From an uncultured delta proteobacterium (lineage in GTDB: Bacteria > Myxococcota_A > Bradymonadia > REDH01): a DNA stretch of 7,816 nucleotides. The notes under the pieces are model-generated. The model was not told where the DNA came from and ran no database searches. It saw nothing but the letters and a program-made list of their open reading frames with translations. Location: assembly GCA_903912275.1 (NCBI GenBank), contig CAIWGR010000388.1, positions 1 to 7,816 on the forward strand, given 5' to 3'. A program made the position numbers and the translations under genes. Below are positions 1 to 6,464 of the stretch, in pieces. Every line of letters starts with the position of its first letter. Within the stretch, counting starts at the first letter, position 1.

Positions 1-519
1 GAATGCGGTGCAGCCGCCAGGGTGAGCAACCGGCATCCAGGCGATCTCCGCCCCGTGGAAGACGGTCGTTCCCGTGCTCGGCAGGTTCTCGGTGCTCACC
101 TGCGCCGCCGCAGCAACACGGAGATCGACGGGGAAGAGCGGCGGCTTGCTGATGCTGTGCAGCGCATCGAGCACCCCCATGCCGTCCCGCGCTACGCCGC
201 GGATGTCGAGCGTCCAGCCTGGCATGTAGAGAGGCGCGAAGTGCGGAAACCCAAGCACGTGGTCCCAGTGCAGGTGGGTCATAAGCAGCAGCGTCGGCTT
301 GGGGTTGGCGACAGCCACGCGACCCAAGTCTGCGAGCCCCGATCCCGCGTCAATGATGATGCGGGCATCGCCGAGGTCGATCTCGATGCAGGTGGTTGCG
401 CCGCCATGCCGCTGGGTGTGTGCTCCCGACACCGGGACACTCCCTCGACTACCCCAGATGCGAAGTGACCAGTCCTTCAAGCGAACAACACCAGGTTCAC
501 AGTGGTCCCCCCGCCGCAT
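1..519 (-). CDS. MBL-fold metallohydrolase, N-terminal part (runs off left edge)
   Basis: This is a zinc-dependent hydrolase of the metallo-beta-lactamase fold, seen for 173 codons before the gene leaves the window. Visible in order: IWGSRGSVPVSG at residues 21-32, the strand-turn typical of the PhnP/cyclic-phosphodiesterase-like branch; GGATTCIEI at 39-47; IIIDAGSGL at 54-62; the metal-binding HLHWDH at 82-87 (HxHxDH); and HPGG at 166-169, whose histidine should be the next metal ligand. The later Asp and His ligands lie outside. The branch usually cleaves phosphodiester-type or related small substrates, but the real substrate cannot be told. The start is uncertain: ATG at 519 is the first in-frame ATG after a stop at 643-645, and TTG at 480 would give a shorter N-terminus more like the family. 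Neither has a good Shine-Dalgarno. It is divergent from the 937-residue gene. Confidence 0.9.
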   Translation of the reverse strand, partial: MRRGDHCEPGVVRLKDWSLRIWGSRGSVPVSGAHTQRHGGATTCIEIDLGDARIIIDAGSGLADLGRVAVANPKPTLLLMTHLHWDHVLGFPHFAPLYMPGWTLDIRGVARDGMGVLDALHSISKPPLFPVDLRVAAAAQVSTENLPSTGTTVFHGAEIAWMPVAHPGGCTAF

Positions 520-522
520 GAC

Positions 523-583
523 AACGCCAAAAACGGCACGGGAGTTCCCGACCGCTCTACAACGGCACGGGCGAAACGCCAAA
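523..583. repeat. Short direct repeats in the divergent intergenic region
   Basis: Four related direct repeats share the core AACGnCA. AACGCCAAA lies at 523-531 and 575-583, and AACGGCACGGG at 532-542 and 561-571. The order is A-B, spacer, B-A, all in the same orientation. The rest of the 181-bp gap (520-700) has no convincing promoter on either strand and no gene. The position between two divergent starts would suit a regulator site, but that is inference. Confidence 0.5.
539..550. promoter_or_regulatory. Small inverted repeat, possible operator
   Basis: CGGGA-GT-TCCCG is an inverted repeat with 5-bp arms around a 2-bp centre. It sits between the two copies of AACGGCACGGG, partly overlapping the first. 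It is short enough to occur by chance in GC-rich DNA. Its place within the direct repeats is the only reason to list it as a possible operator. Confidence 0.25.
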
Positions 584-700
584 CATTCGCGATGGGCTCC
601 CTGCGCAAATGCCGCCCCTGCGCCTGCGTCGAAGGTTGCAGTTCAGTCAATCGAGGCATAGACTGGCGGGCCCTGAACTTTTGCTGTCGAGCCTTCGCCC

Positions 701-3514
701 TTGCTCTCCTGTCTCCAAACCAGACTCGTCACCGCGCTGGCCGGTGTGGCAGAAGAGGAGCGCCGCGCGCTCGCGCGCAGGATTGGCACCCGCCGCGTCG
801 ACGCCGTCGCGCTCGCCGAGGAGCTCCTCCGCCCCGAGACGCTCGAGCAGACCCTCACAACGCTCTCGTCACCCGCCGCCGAGCTCTTCGCAGCGCTCGC
901 CTATGGCATGCCCTACCTCCCGCTTACAGATGGGCACTACGACGACCCCGAAGAGCTCGAGCTGGAAGAGCCAGACGGCGCCGCCGTCGAGGCCGAGATG
1001 TGGAACAGCGACCCGTCGGTGCAGGAGCTGCGCGAGCGCGGACTCGTCTTCGTCTCTGAGGTCGCCGGCCCCTTCGTCCCCATCGAACTCCGCATGGCCT
1101 ACTGCGAAGACGAACACCTGCACCGGGCCGATACCGGCGTCCTTCTGTCGCGCATGGATGACGAGGCCCTGACAGAACTCGCAGGCTTCCACCAGGTCGA
1201 GCCGCAGCCTGCCGACGAAGACGACCCGCTCGCCCTCGTCCTCCGCGTCGTCGAGCGGCTCTACGACACTGACCACCTCAAAGCCCTCTTTGACCAGCTC
1301 TCCCCCGCGGGGCAGTCGCTGCTCTTCTGGGCCACCGAGGCGCCCCATCCTATCCCCCACCGCCGCTTCCGCGACGAGGCGCGCGCCCTCGCGGAGCGCA
1401 CCGCGGAGCGCTCCGGCACCGTCGAGCGGCTCCTGCTCTCCATCGGCTTTGTGCATGCCGTCGTGACCTCCGACGGAGAGTGGATCGTGGTGCCCGACGA
1501 CATGCGGATGGCGCTCGACCCGGTCGTTGACGGCTGGCTCTCCGCCTCCAATCTGGCCACCTTCGAGACGCTGCGCGCCAGCTCGCTGCCCGCCTTCCGC
1601 GACCTCTTCCCCCGCGGCTTTCAGGGAGACCCACGCTTCGCTGCCCGCGAGCTCATGGTCGCCGCCGTGCACGGCCCCCTCGACGAGGCCCACCCGCTCG
1701 TCCCCATCCTGCTCGACCTCAAGATCCTCGAGACGGGCGACGGCTGGCCCGGCGAGTTCATGTCGCAGCACCTCGACGCCAGCGGCCCCGACCTCTTCTC
1801 ACAGCTCGCGCTTCGGAACTGGCTCTTTGCCCACAATGACCGCTTCAGCGAGGCCCTCTTCCGCCCCTGCGGCGTCGAAGTTGCCGCAGTCGCCCGTCAC
1901 CTCGACCTCCGCGAGGAGCCCGAAGAGGAGGCCCAGTGGCGCCTCGAGGTCGCCGCCGGCTGGCTCGCCTTCTGTTACCAGGTCCGCGCCCACCTGCTGC
2001 TCACCCTCGGCGTGCTGCCGGCCGGCTACTGGTTCCCGCTCCGGCCGCTCGCCGCCTGGTTCATCTCGGTCTACCGCCGTGTCGCCTGGCGCCACAACGT
2101 CGTCTCGCTCCTTGCCGATGCGCCTGAGGCTGCCCGTCACGGCTCGGTCGTCGATTTCGACCAGCGCACCGAGGCCGACCTCGAGCGGGCCCTCCGCGGT
2201 CTCTTCGTCAACCTGCTCGCGCCGCTCGGCGCCGCCCAGCTCCACCCGCGCGAGCCGCTCTTCCTCGTCAACCCCGAGGCCCTCCGCTGCTTCCCCGAGG
2301 CCGACCCGGAGTGGCGTGAACTCGAGTCCTCGGCCCGCGGCTACCTCGGCATCGATCTCGACCTCTCGCTGCCGATGCCGGTCGACCCCACCTCGATGGT
2401 CCCGCAGAGCAGCCACTGGCTCTGGAACGTTGACGGCGAGCTCGTCGCCAACCCCGAGGCCTGGGCCGCCGACCTCGCCCGCGTTGCCAACTGGGCAACG
2501 CCCTTCTCCGAGCATGGCCAGATGCGCTTCCTCTTCACAGAGGAGTCTGTGCTTGCCGCCACCGACGACGACGGCGACGCCAGCGACCCGCTCGAGATGC
2601 TCCTCTGGCTCATGACGCAGACCCGCGGCGACCTGCCCGACCGCGTCCGTGCCGTCTTCGGCGGCGCAGGCGCCATGCTCTCCGACCATCCCGATGCCGC
2701 CCTTCGAGGCGCAGGCGAGATCGTCGAGGGGCTCTGCGAACGGGTCGAGTCGTGGGGCGAGCGGCCGCCGCTCGAGCTCATCGAAGACCTCCGCGGCTGG
2801 GGCGATGTGGCGGTCTCCGCCCTCACCGCCCGCATCGAGCGGGCCGTCGCCGAGGGCGATACCCACGAGCCCATCTGCATCCACGCCGCTGTCATCCTCG
2901 GCGAAATCGGTGCCGACCGCGCCGCCCCTTCGGTCATGCGCCTGCTCGCCAACGCCGACGGCGACCACACCCTCGCCGCCGCCGGCATGGCCTGTGCCCG
3001 CCTCGCGCCCGTCACCTGTCCGAGCCTCCTCGCGCTCCTCCGCAACGAGCATGCACCCCTCGAGCGCCGCATGAGCGCCATGGGCGCCCTCGCCGCCGCC
3101 GCCGTGCTCTTTCCCACGCTCGGCGACCGGGTCTTCGAGGCCCTCACCGGCTTCGCCCATGCCGAGGAATTGGAGCCCGAGATCGCCACCAGCGTCGCCA
3201 TTGCACTCGCCGAGACGGGCCACCCCAAGGTCGACGGTTACCTCAAGAGCCTCAAGGAGTTGAACCTCTGGGTCGACTCCGTCATGCCCATCGAGGAGTG
3301 CCAGTCGCTCGCTGCCAACGCCCCTTCGGTCTGGGGCCACCCGCTCTACTCGCTCCCCATCGCCCAGACCTATCCGACCCGTTCAGAGAGTGAGTCCATG
3401 GCGCAGGAGCGCGGTGTTGACGAAATCTTGCGCGAGTCCGGCCTTTCGTCAGAAGCCATCCTCGGTTGGTCCCAGCGCAACGCTGGCCGACGGCGGCGCG
3501 GAGACCCTTCGTAG
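701..3514 (+). CDS. Large helicase-associated-domain-like protein with C-terminal HEAT-like repeats
   Basis: This 937-residue soluble protein has no signal peptide, no membrane span and no Walker motifs. Residues 52-134 and 196-272 look like two copies of a winged-helix-like module: each begins with L..LSP and ends in a short strand plus acidic/basic helix (FVPIELRMAY at 125-134, VVPDDMRMAL at 263-272). Residues 609-652 follow the pattern of the XPB/Ssl2 N-terminal, helicase-associated domain (aromatic-x-x-T-x-x-S-[LV]-x-x-A, then a hydrophobic helix, then LP-x-x-V). About 695-850 are Ala/Leu-rich helix pairs resembling HEAT or PBS-lyase repeats, and the tail is basic (GRRRRGD). Proteins with this helicase-associated domain often accompany XPB-type helicases, so a DNA-repair or DNA-binding scaffold role is plausible but unproven. 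The TTG at 701 is the first possible start after a stop at 674-676; GTG at 746 is an alternative. Neither has a clear ribosome binding site. Confidence 0.85.
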   Translation: MLSCLQTRLVTALAGVAEEERRALARRIGTRRVDAVALAEELLRPETLEQTLTTLSSPAAELFAALAYGMPYLPLTDGHYDDPEELELEEPDGAAVEAEMWNSDPSVQELRERGLVFVSEVAGPFVPIELRMAYCEDEHLHRADTGVLLSRMDDEALTELAGFHQVEPQPADEDDPLALVLRVVERLYDTDHLKALFDQLSPAGQSLLFWATEAPHPIPHRRFRDEARALAERTAERSGTVERLLLSIGFVHAVVTSDGEWIVVPDDMRMALDPVVDGWLSASNLATFETLRASSLPAFRDLFPRGFQGDPRFAARELMVAAVHGPLDEAHPLVPILLDLKILETGDGWPGEFMSQHLDASGPDLFSQLALRNWLFAHNDRFSEALFRPCGVEVAAVARHLDLREEPEEEAQWRLEVAAGWLAFCYQVRAHLLLTLGVLPAGYWFPLRPLAAWFISVYRRVAWRHNVVSLLADAPEAARHGSVVDFDQRTEADLERALRGLFVNLLAPLGAAQLHPREPLFLVNPEALRCFPEADPEWRELESSARGYLGIDLDLSLPMPVDPTSMVPQSSHWLWNVDGELVANPEAWAADLARVANWATPFSEHGQMRFLFTEESVLAATDDDGDASDPLEMLLWLMTQTRGDLPDRVRAVFGGAGAMLSDHPDAALRGAGEIVEGLCERVESWGERPPLELIEDLRGWGDVAVSALTARIERAVAEGDTHEPICIHAAVILGEIGADRAAPSVMRLLANADGDHTLAAAGMACARLAPVTCPSLLALLRNEHAPLERRMSAMGALAAAAVLFPTLGDRVFEALTGFAHAEELEPEIATSVAIALAETGHPKVDGYLKSLKELNLWVDSVMPIEECQSLAANAPSVWGHPLYSLPIAQTYPTRSESESMAQERGVDEILRESGLSSEAILGWSQRNAGRRRRGDPS

Positions 3515-3539
3515 CTCCCGCCTCGCGCCATTCCGCCAC

Positions 3540-3543
3540 AGGA
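3540..3543 (+). promoter_or_regulatory. Ribosome binding site for the M50 protease
   Basis: AGGA ends six bases before the TTG at 3550. It supports that start over the more upstream in-frame TTG at 3466, which would overlap the previous gene by 49 bp and add a basic, unconserved leader of 28 residues. Confidence 0.55.
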
Positions 3544-3549
3544 CGCACC

Positions 3550-4230
3550 TTGCCCACCCGCGGTATCTACCTCTTCGACGTCGCCCGCTTCCCCGTCTAT
3601 CTCGACACCAGCGGCCTCATCTTCATCGGCCTCATCCTTCTCCTCCAGATGGGCGGTGGCGGCGTGCTCGGCATCCTCGGGGCCTTCCTCTGGATTGTCG
3701 CCATCTACGGCAGCATCCTCGCCCACGAGCTCGGTCACGCCGTCGTCGGTCGCCGCCTCGGCTACGGCACGGCCGACATCTATCTCTCCTTCTTTGGAGG
3801 CGTCGCCGTCTGGAGCGGGCGCACCAGCCGCTCACGCCGCGACCAGCTGCTCGTCACCCTCGCCGGCCCTGCCGTCAATGTTGTCCTTTGTATCCTATTC
3901 TACCTCCTCATGAGGTTCCCGCCCCTGTTTGTCGGCATGCTCGTGCCTTCGCTGCAGGGCCTCATCGGCGACCTCTACTGGATCAATCTCATCCTCGCCG
4001 TCTTCAACATCCTGCCCATCTACCCGCTCGATGGCGGCCAGGCGCTACGCACTGCGCTCGCCTACCGCATCCGGGGCTCTAGGCTGCTCCGGATCTCGTT
4101 GCAGGTCTCCTTCGCCACCCTCGGCCTGGTCATGCTCTATGCTGTCCTGAACAGCCGCATCTTCCTGGTCATCATGCTGGCGCAGATCGCCTTTCAGAAC
4201 TGGCAGGAGTGGCAGCAGGTGCGGCGTTGA
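3550..4230 (+). CDS. Site-2-type membrane metalloprotease (M50 family)
   Basis: This is an integral-membrane zinc protease of 226 residues from the chosen TTG start. It would cut substrates within or next to the membrane. HELGH at 59-63 is the HExxH zinc site inside the second hydrophobic segment (about 41-66). AGPAVN at 105-110 is the conserved GPxxN turn, and NILPIYPLDGG at 153-163 carries the third zinc ligand, Asp161. Hydrophobic segments are near 20-34, 41-66, 99-120, 136-158 and 178-213. No PDZ or CBS domain is present, so it is a minimal, SpoIVFB-like or Rip-like core rather than RseP. The gene starts 35 bp after the 937-residue gene, and its stop TGA is overlapped by the start of the lipoprotein gene, which suggests one operon. 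No anti-sigma factor or other obvious substrate is encoded here, so the target is unknown. Confidence 0.92.
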   Translation: MPTRGIYLFDVARFPVYLDTSGLIFIGLILLLQMGGGGVLGILGAFLWIVAIYGSILAHELGHAVVGRRLGYGTADIYLSFFGGVAVWSGRTSRSRRDQLLVTLAGPAVNVVLCILFYLLMRFPPLFVGMLVPSLQGLIGDLYWINLILAVFNILPIYPLDGGQALRTALAYRIRGSRLLRISLQVSFATLGLVMLYAVLNSRIFLVIMLAQIAFQNWQEWQQVRR

Positions 4231-4685
4231 GAGCAGCCTCAGGACTGCTCGCACTGCTCCTGCTGTCGGCCTGCTCCTCTGCCGCGGCGCCGGCGCCTGC
4301 CGCGCCCGGTGAGGCGCGCACGGACGAGGCCTCCGGTTCCGCTGCACCCGCTGCCGAGTTGTTGGTCTCCTGCCGCCTGACGCGCGCAGAAGAGCTCGTC
4401 GAGGCGCTGGAACTCCGCAGTGAAGATGGCGCCTGCCGGCTCCTGCTGCCCCTCGCCGTTGCCGCTGGCCCGCTCCCCATCCGCGTAGGAGCTGTTCCCG
4501 GCGAACTGGCAGCCGCCTTCGAGGCACGAAGCGGAGCCGACCAGTTCTACGCATCGGAGGGCACGGTGAAGGTGGAGCAGGCAGACGCCACCCTGCTCCG
4601 TGGCACCGTCGAGGCCCGCGATGCCAACCCCCCTGGACTTGCGCGGCTCACCGCCACCTTCGAGGTCCGGAGGAGTCAGCCATGA
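4227..4685 (+). CDS. Small predicted lipoprotein
   Basis: This 152-residue protein begins MRAASGLLALLLLSAC. It has a short basic start, a hydrophobic core and a lipobox (LSAC at 13-16), so Cys16 should be lipidated after signal peptidase II cleavage. An Ala/Pro-rich linker follows (about 17-43), then a globular part of about 105 residues with two more cysteines (49 and 70) that could form a disulfide. Its last third (GTVKVEQADATLLRGTVEA and following) alternates polar and hydrophobic residues like a beta-sandwich. I do not recognise the family. I chose the TTG at 4227, which overlaps the protease stop as TTGA. A GTG at 4209 is in frame but gives an atypical leader, and CAGG at 4216-4219 lies before the TTG. 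The stop overlaps the next ATG, so it is probably co-translated with both neighbours. Next to a membrane protease, it could be a partner or a target, which is inference. Confidence 0.82.
   Translation: MRAASGLLALLLLSACSSAAAPAPAAPGEARTDEASGSAAPAAELLVSCRLTRAEELVEALELRSEDGACRLLLPLAVAAGPLPIRVGAVPGELAAAFEARSGADQFYASEGTVKVEQADATLLRGTVEARDANPPGLARLTATFEVRRSQP
4669..4675 (+). promoter_or_regulatory. Strong ribosome binding site for the FAD dehydrogenase
   Basis: GGAGGAG lies six bases before the ATG at 4682, inside the end of the lipoprotein gene. It is the best Shine-Dalgarno in the window and fixes this start. Confidence 0.75.
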
Positions 4686-6319
4686 GCGCGTCCGGAGAGA
4701 CCTGGCGCCTCGCCTCCGTCGAGCGCGAGATCGGAGAGCCCGAGTCGGTTGTGCGTGCCCGAACGCTCATGCGTCTCGGCCTCGGCGACGACCCCGACCT
4801 CGATGTCCGCATTGTTCGGCGCTCTATCGATGCGCGGGGTCAGAGGCCGCCCCGCTTCGTACACGCGGTGGACTGCCACATCCCGCCCCACCTCCTCGCC
4901 TCCGCAGATACCTCCAAGGCGGAGCGGGTCGGGCGGAGCGCCGAGCGCCAACGCTGGCAGGTTGCTCCAGACGCAGCGCGGCCCGTCGTCATCGGTGCCG
5001 GTCCCTGCGGCATCTTCGCCGCACTCGTCCTCGCGGAGGCTGGCCTCCGGCCCATCCTGCTCGACCGCGGAAAGCCGGTCGAGACCCGCGCCAAAGATGT
5101 CTCGCGGCTCATGGGCTACGGCATCATCAACCCCGAATCCAACCTCTGCTTCGGAGAAGGCGGCGCAGGCACCTGGAGCGACGGAAAGCTCTACACCCGC
5201 AAAGGGGGCGACCTGCCGCGCCGTGTGCTCGAGACCTTCGTCGCCTTCGGTGCCGACCCCGACATCCTTGTCGAAGGCCGTCCCCACCTCGGCACCGACA
5301 AACTTGTCTCGCTGCTCAAGTCGCTCCGCGCAGGCCTCGTCGCCCGCGGCGGCGAGATCCGCTTCGAGGCACGGGTCGACAGGCTCGCGCAGGAGGATGG
5401 CCGCGTGACCGGCGTTATCCTCCACGACGGCGAGCGCATCGACGCCACCCACGTCGTCCTCGCGCTTGGCCACTCCGCCCGCGACCTCTACCTGCAGCTG
5501 GCCAATGATGGCCTCGCCATGCTCCCCAAGGCCTTCGCGGTCGGCTTCCGCGTGGAGCACACGCAGGCGCTCGTCAACCGCATCCAGTATGGCCAGTGGG
5601 CCGAAACCCCCGGGCTGCCGGCCGCCTACTACGAACTGACCGCCAACGTGGGGCAGGGCGCCGATGCGCGCGGCGTCTACTCCTTCTGCATGTGCCCCGG
5701 CGGCAGCATCGTCCCCACAGGCGCCCGCGAAGGCGAGGTCTGCGTCAACGGCATGTCCCACTCAGCCCGCTCGGGCCACTACGCCAACAGCGCGCTGGTC
5801 GTCACCGTCTCGCCAGAGGAGCTCGGCCGCCACCTCACACGCGCACCGGAACACCCGGTGCTCGTCGGCATGCAGTTCCAGCGCGAGTGCGAAGAGCGGG
5901 CGGCCGAGGCGGGCGGCGGCGGCTTCACGGCCCCGGCGCAGCGGCTCGGCGACTACCTCGCGGACCGTCCGAGCAGCGAGGTGCGTCGCACCACCTATCG
6001 GCGTGGCGTTGTGCCTGCCGACCTCGGCCAGCTCTACCCCGACTTTGTCCGTGACGCGCTCCGCCTGGCCATGCGCCCCTTCTCTGCACGCATGCCCGGC
6101 TACACCTCCGACGAGGCCGTGCTCATCGGAGTCGAGACCCGAACCAGCGCACCGGTCACCATCTCGCGCGACCCGCAGACGCTCACCTCGCCCTCTCTGG
6201 CAGGGCTCTATCCTGCGGGTGAAGGGGCCGGCTTTGCAGGCGGTATTGTGAGCGCAGGCGTCGATGGCATCAGGGTTGCCGAGGCGCTGCTGCGATCACT
6301 GGCAGAACCCATCGCCTAG
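4682..6319 (+). CDS. FAD-dependent dehydrogenase, COG2509 type
   Basis: This is a cytoplasmic flavoprotein of 545 residues. An N-terminal small domain (about 7-80) contains RRSIDAR and VHAVD, as expected before the flavin domain in this family. The Rossmann FAD site is VIGAGPCG at 103-110, with the acidic strand end in ILLDRGK shortly after. NPESN and FGEGGAGTWSDGK (157-169) are family signatures, as are HLGTDKL, FAVGFRVEH, CMCPGG and VNGMSHSA in the middle. The C-terminal LYPAGEGAGFAGG (509-521) is the second flavin-contacting motif. All expected blocks are present, so the gene looks intact. The family's reaction is not established: members are annotated as uncharacterised FAD-dependent dehydrogenases, and some resemble geranylgeranyl-reductase-like or HI0933-like flavoproteins. 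The ATG overlaps the lipoprotein stop by four bases (ATGA), pointing to translational coupling. Confidence 0.93.
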   Translation: MSASGETWRLASVEREIGEPESVVRARTLMRLGLGDDPDLDVRIVRRSIDARGQRPPRFVHAVDCHIPPHLLASADTSKAERVGRSAERQRWQVAPDAARPVVIGAGPCGIFAALVLAEAGLRPILLDRGKPVETRAKDVSRLMGYGIINPESNLCFGEGGAGTWSDGKLYTRKGGDLPRRVLETFVAFGADPDILVEGRPHLGTDKLVSLLKSLRAGLVARGGEIRFEARVDRLAQEDGRVTGVILHDGERIDATHVVLALGHSARDLYLQLANDGLAMLPKAFAVGFRVEHTQALVNRIQYGQWAETPGLPAAYYELTANVGQGADARGVYSFCMCPGGSIVPTGAREGEVCVNGMSHSARSGHYANSALVVTVSPEELGRHLTRAPEHPVLVGMQFQRECEERAAEAGGGGFTAPAQRLGDYLADRPSSEVRRTTYRRGVVPADLGQLYPDFVRDALRLAMRPFSARMPGYTSDEAVLIGVETRTSAPVTISRDPQTLTSPSLAGLYPAGEGAGFAGGIVSAGVDGIRVAEALLRSLAEPIA

Positions 6320-6344
6320 TGGCCGCCTGATCTGGGCAAAAATC

Positions 6345-6364
6345 GCGCCAATGCGCCAATGGCG
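6345..6364. repeat. Tandem 8-bp repeat with embedded palindrome
   Basis: GCGCCAAT occurs twice head to tail (6345-6352 and 6353-6360). The second copy runs into CGCCA-A-TGGCG (6354-6364), a palindrome with 5-bp arms and a 1-bp centre. It lies in the 145-bp gap before the ADP-ribosylglycohydrolase gene, about 100 bp upstream of its start. That would suit a protein-binding site. I see no clear -35/-10 pair, and no other gene in the gap. Confidence 0.45.
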
Positions 6365-6441
6365 TGTCGCGTTGCGTCAAACGGAGTGGATGACACCCGC
6401 GAATGGGGTCTGCTAGTCGCGGTTTACGGTTGTTGAGGGGC

Positions 6442-6459
6442 CGATCGCCGGAGCGGTCG
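6442..6459 (+). other. Hairpin just before the hydrolase start
   Basis: CGATCGC and GCGGTCG can pair as a 7-bp RNA stem with one G-U wobble and a CGGA loop. The only candidate Shine-Dalgarno for the ATG at 6465 (GGAG at 6450-6453) lies mostly in the loop. It is followed by TTTCC, too few T residues for a terminator. It may affect translation, or be chance. Confidence 0.3.
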
Positions 6460-6464
6460 TTTCC

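Noticed and set aside
22..468. A 148-codon plus-strand open frame at the left edge
   Set aside because: It is the antisense of the MBL-fold gene, whose zinc motif and strand motifs are clear on the minus strand.
636..664. Possible promoter TTGCAG, 17-bp gap, TAGACT before the 937-residue gene
   Set aside because: Only three and four of six consensus positions match. It is too weak to list without transcript data.
1799..3340. A 513-codon minus-strand open frame opposite the 937-residue gene
   Set aside because: Its Gly/Glu/Ala-rich, low-complexity translation is what the antisense of C-ending codons in GC-rich DNA yields. The plus strand carries recognisable repeats and domain patterns over the same stretch.
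4676..5761. A 361-codon minus-strand open frame opposite the FAD dehydrogenase
   Set aside because: The plus strand encodes all COG2509 motifs here. The antisense frame shows no motif and the same composition artefact.
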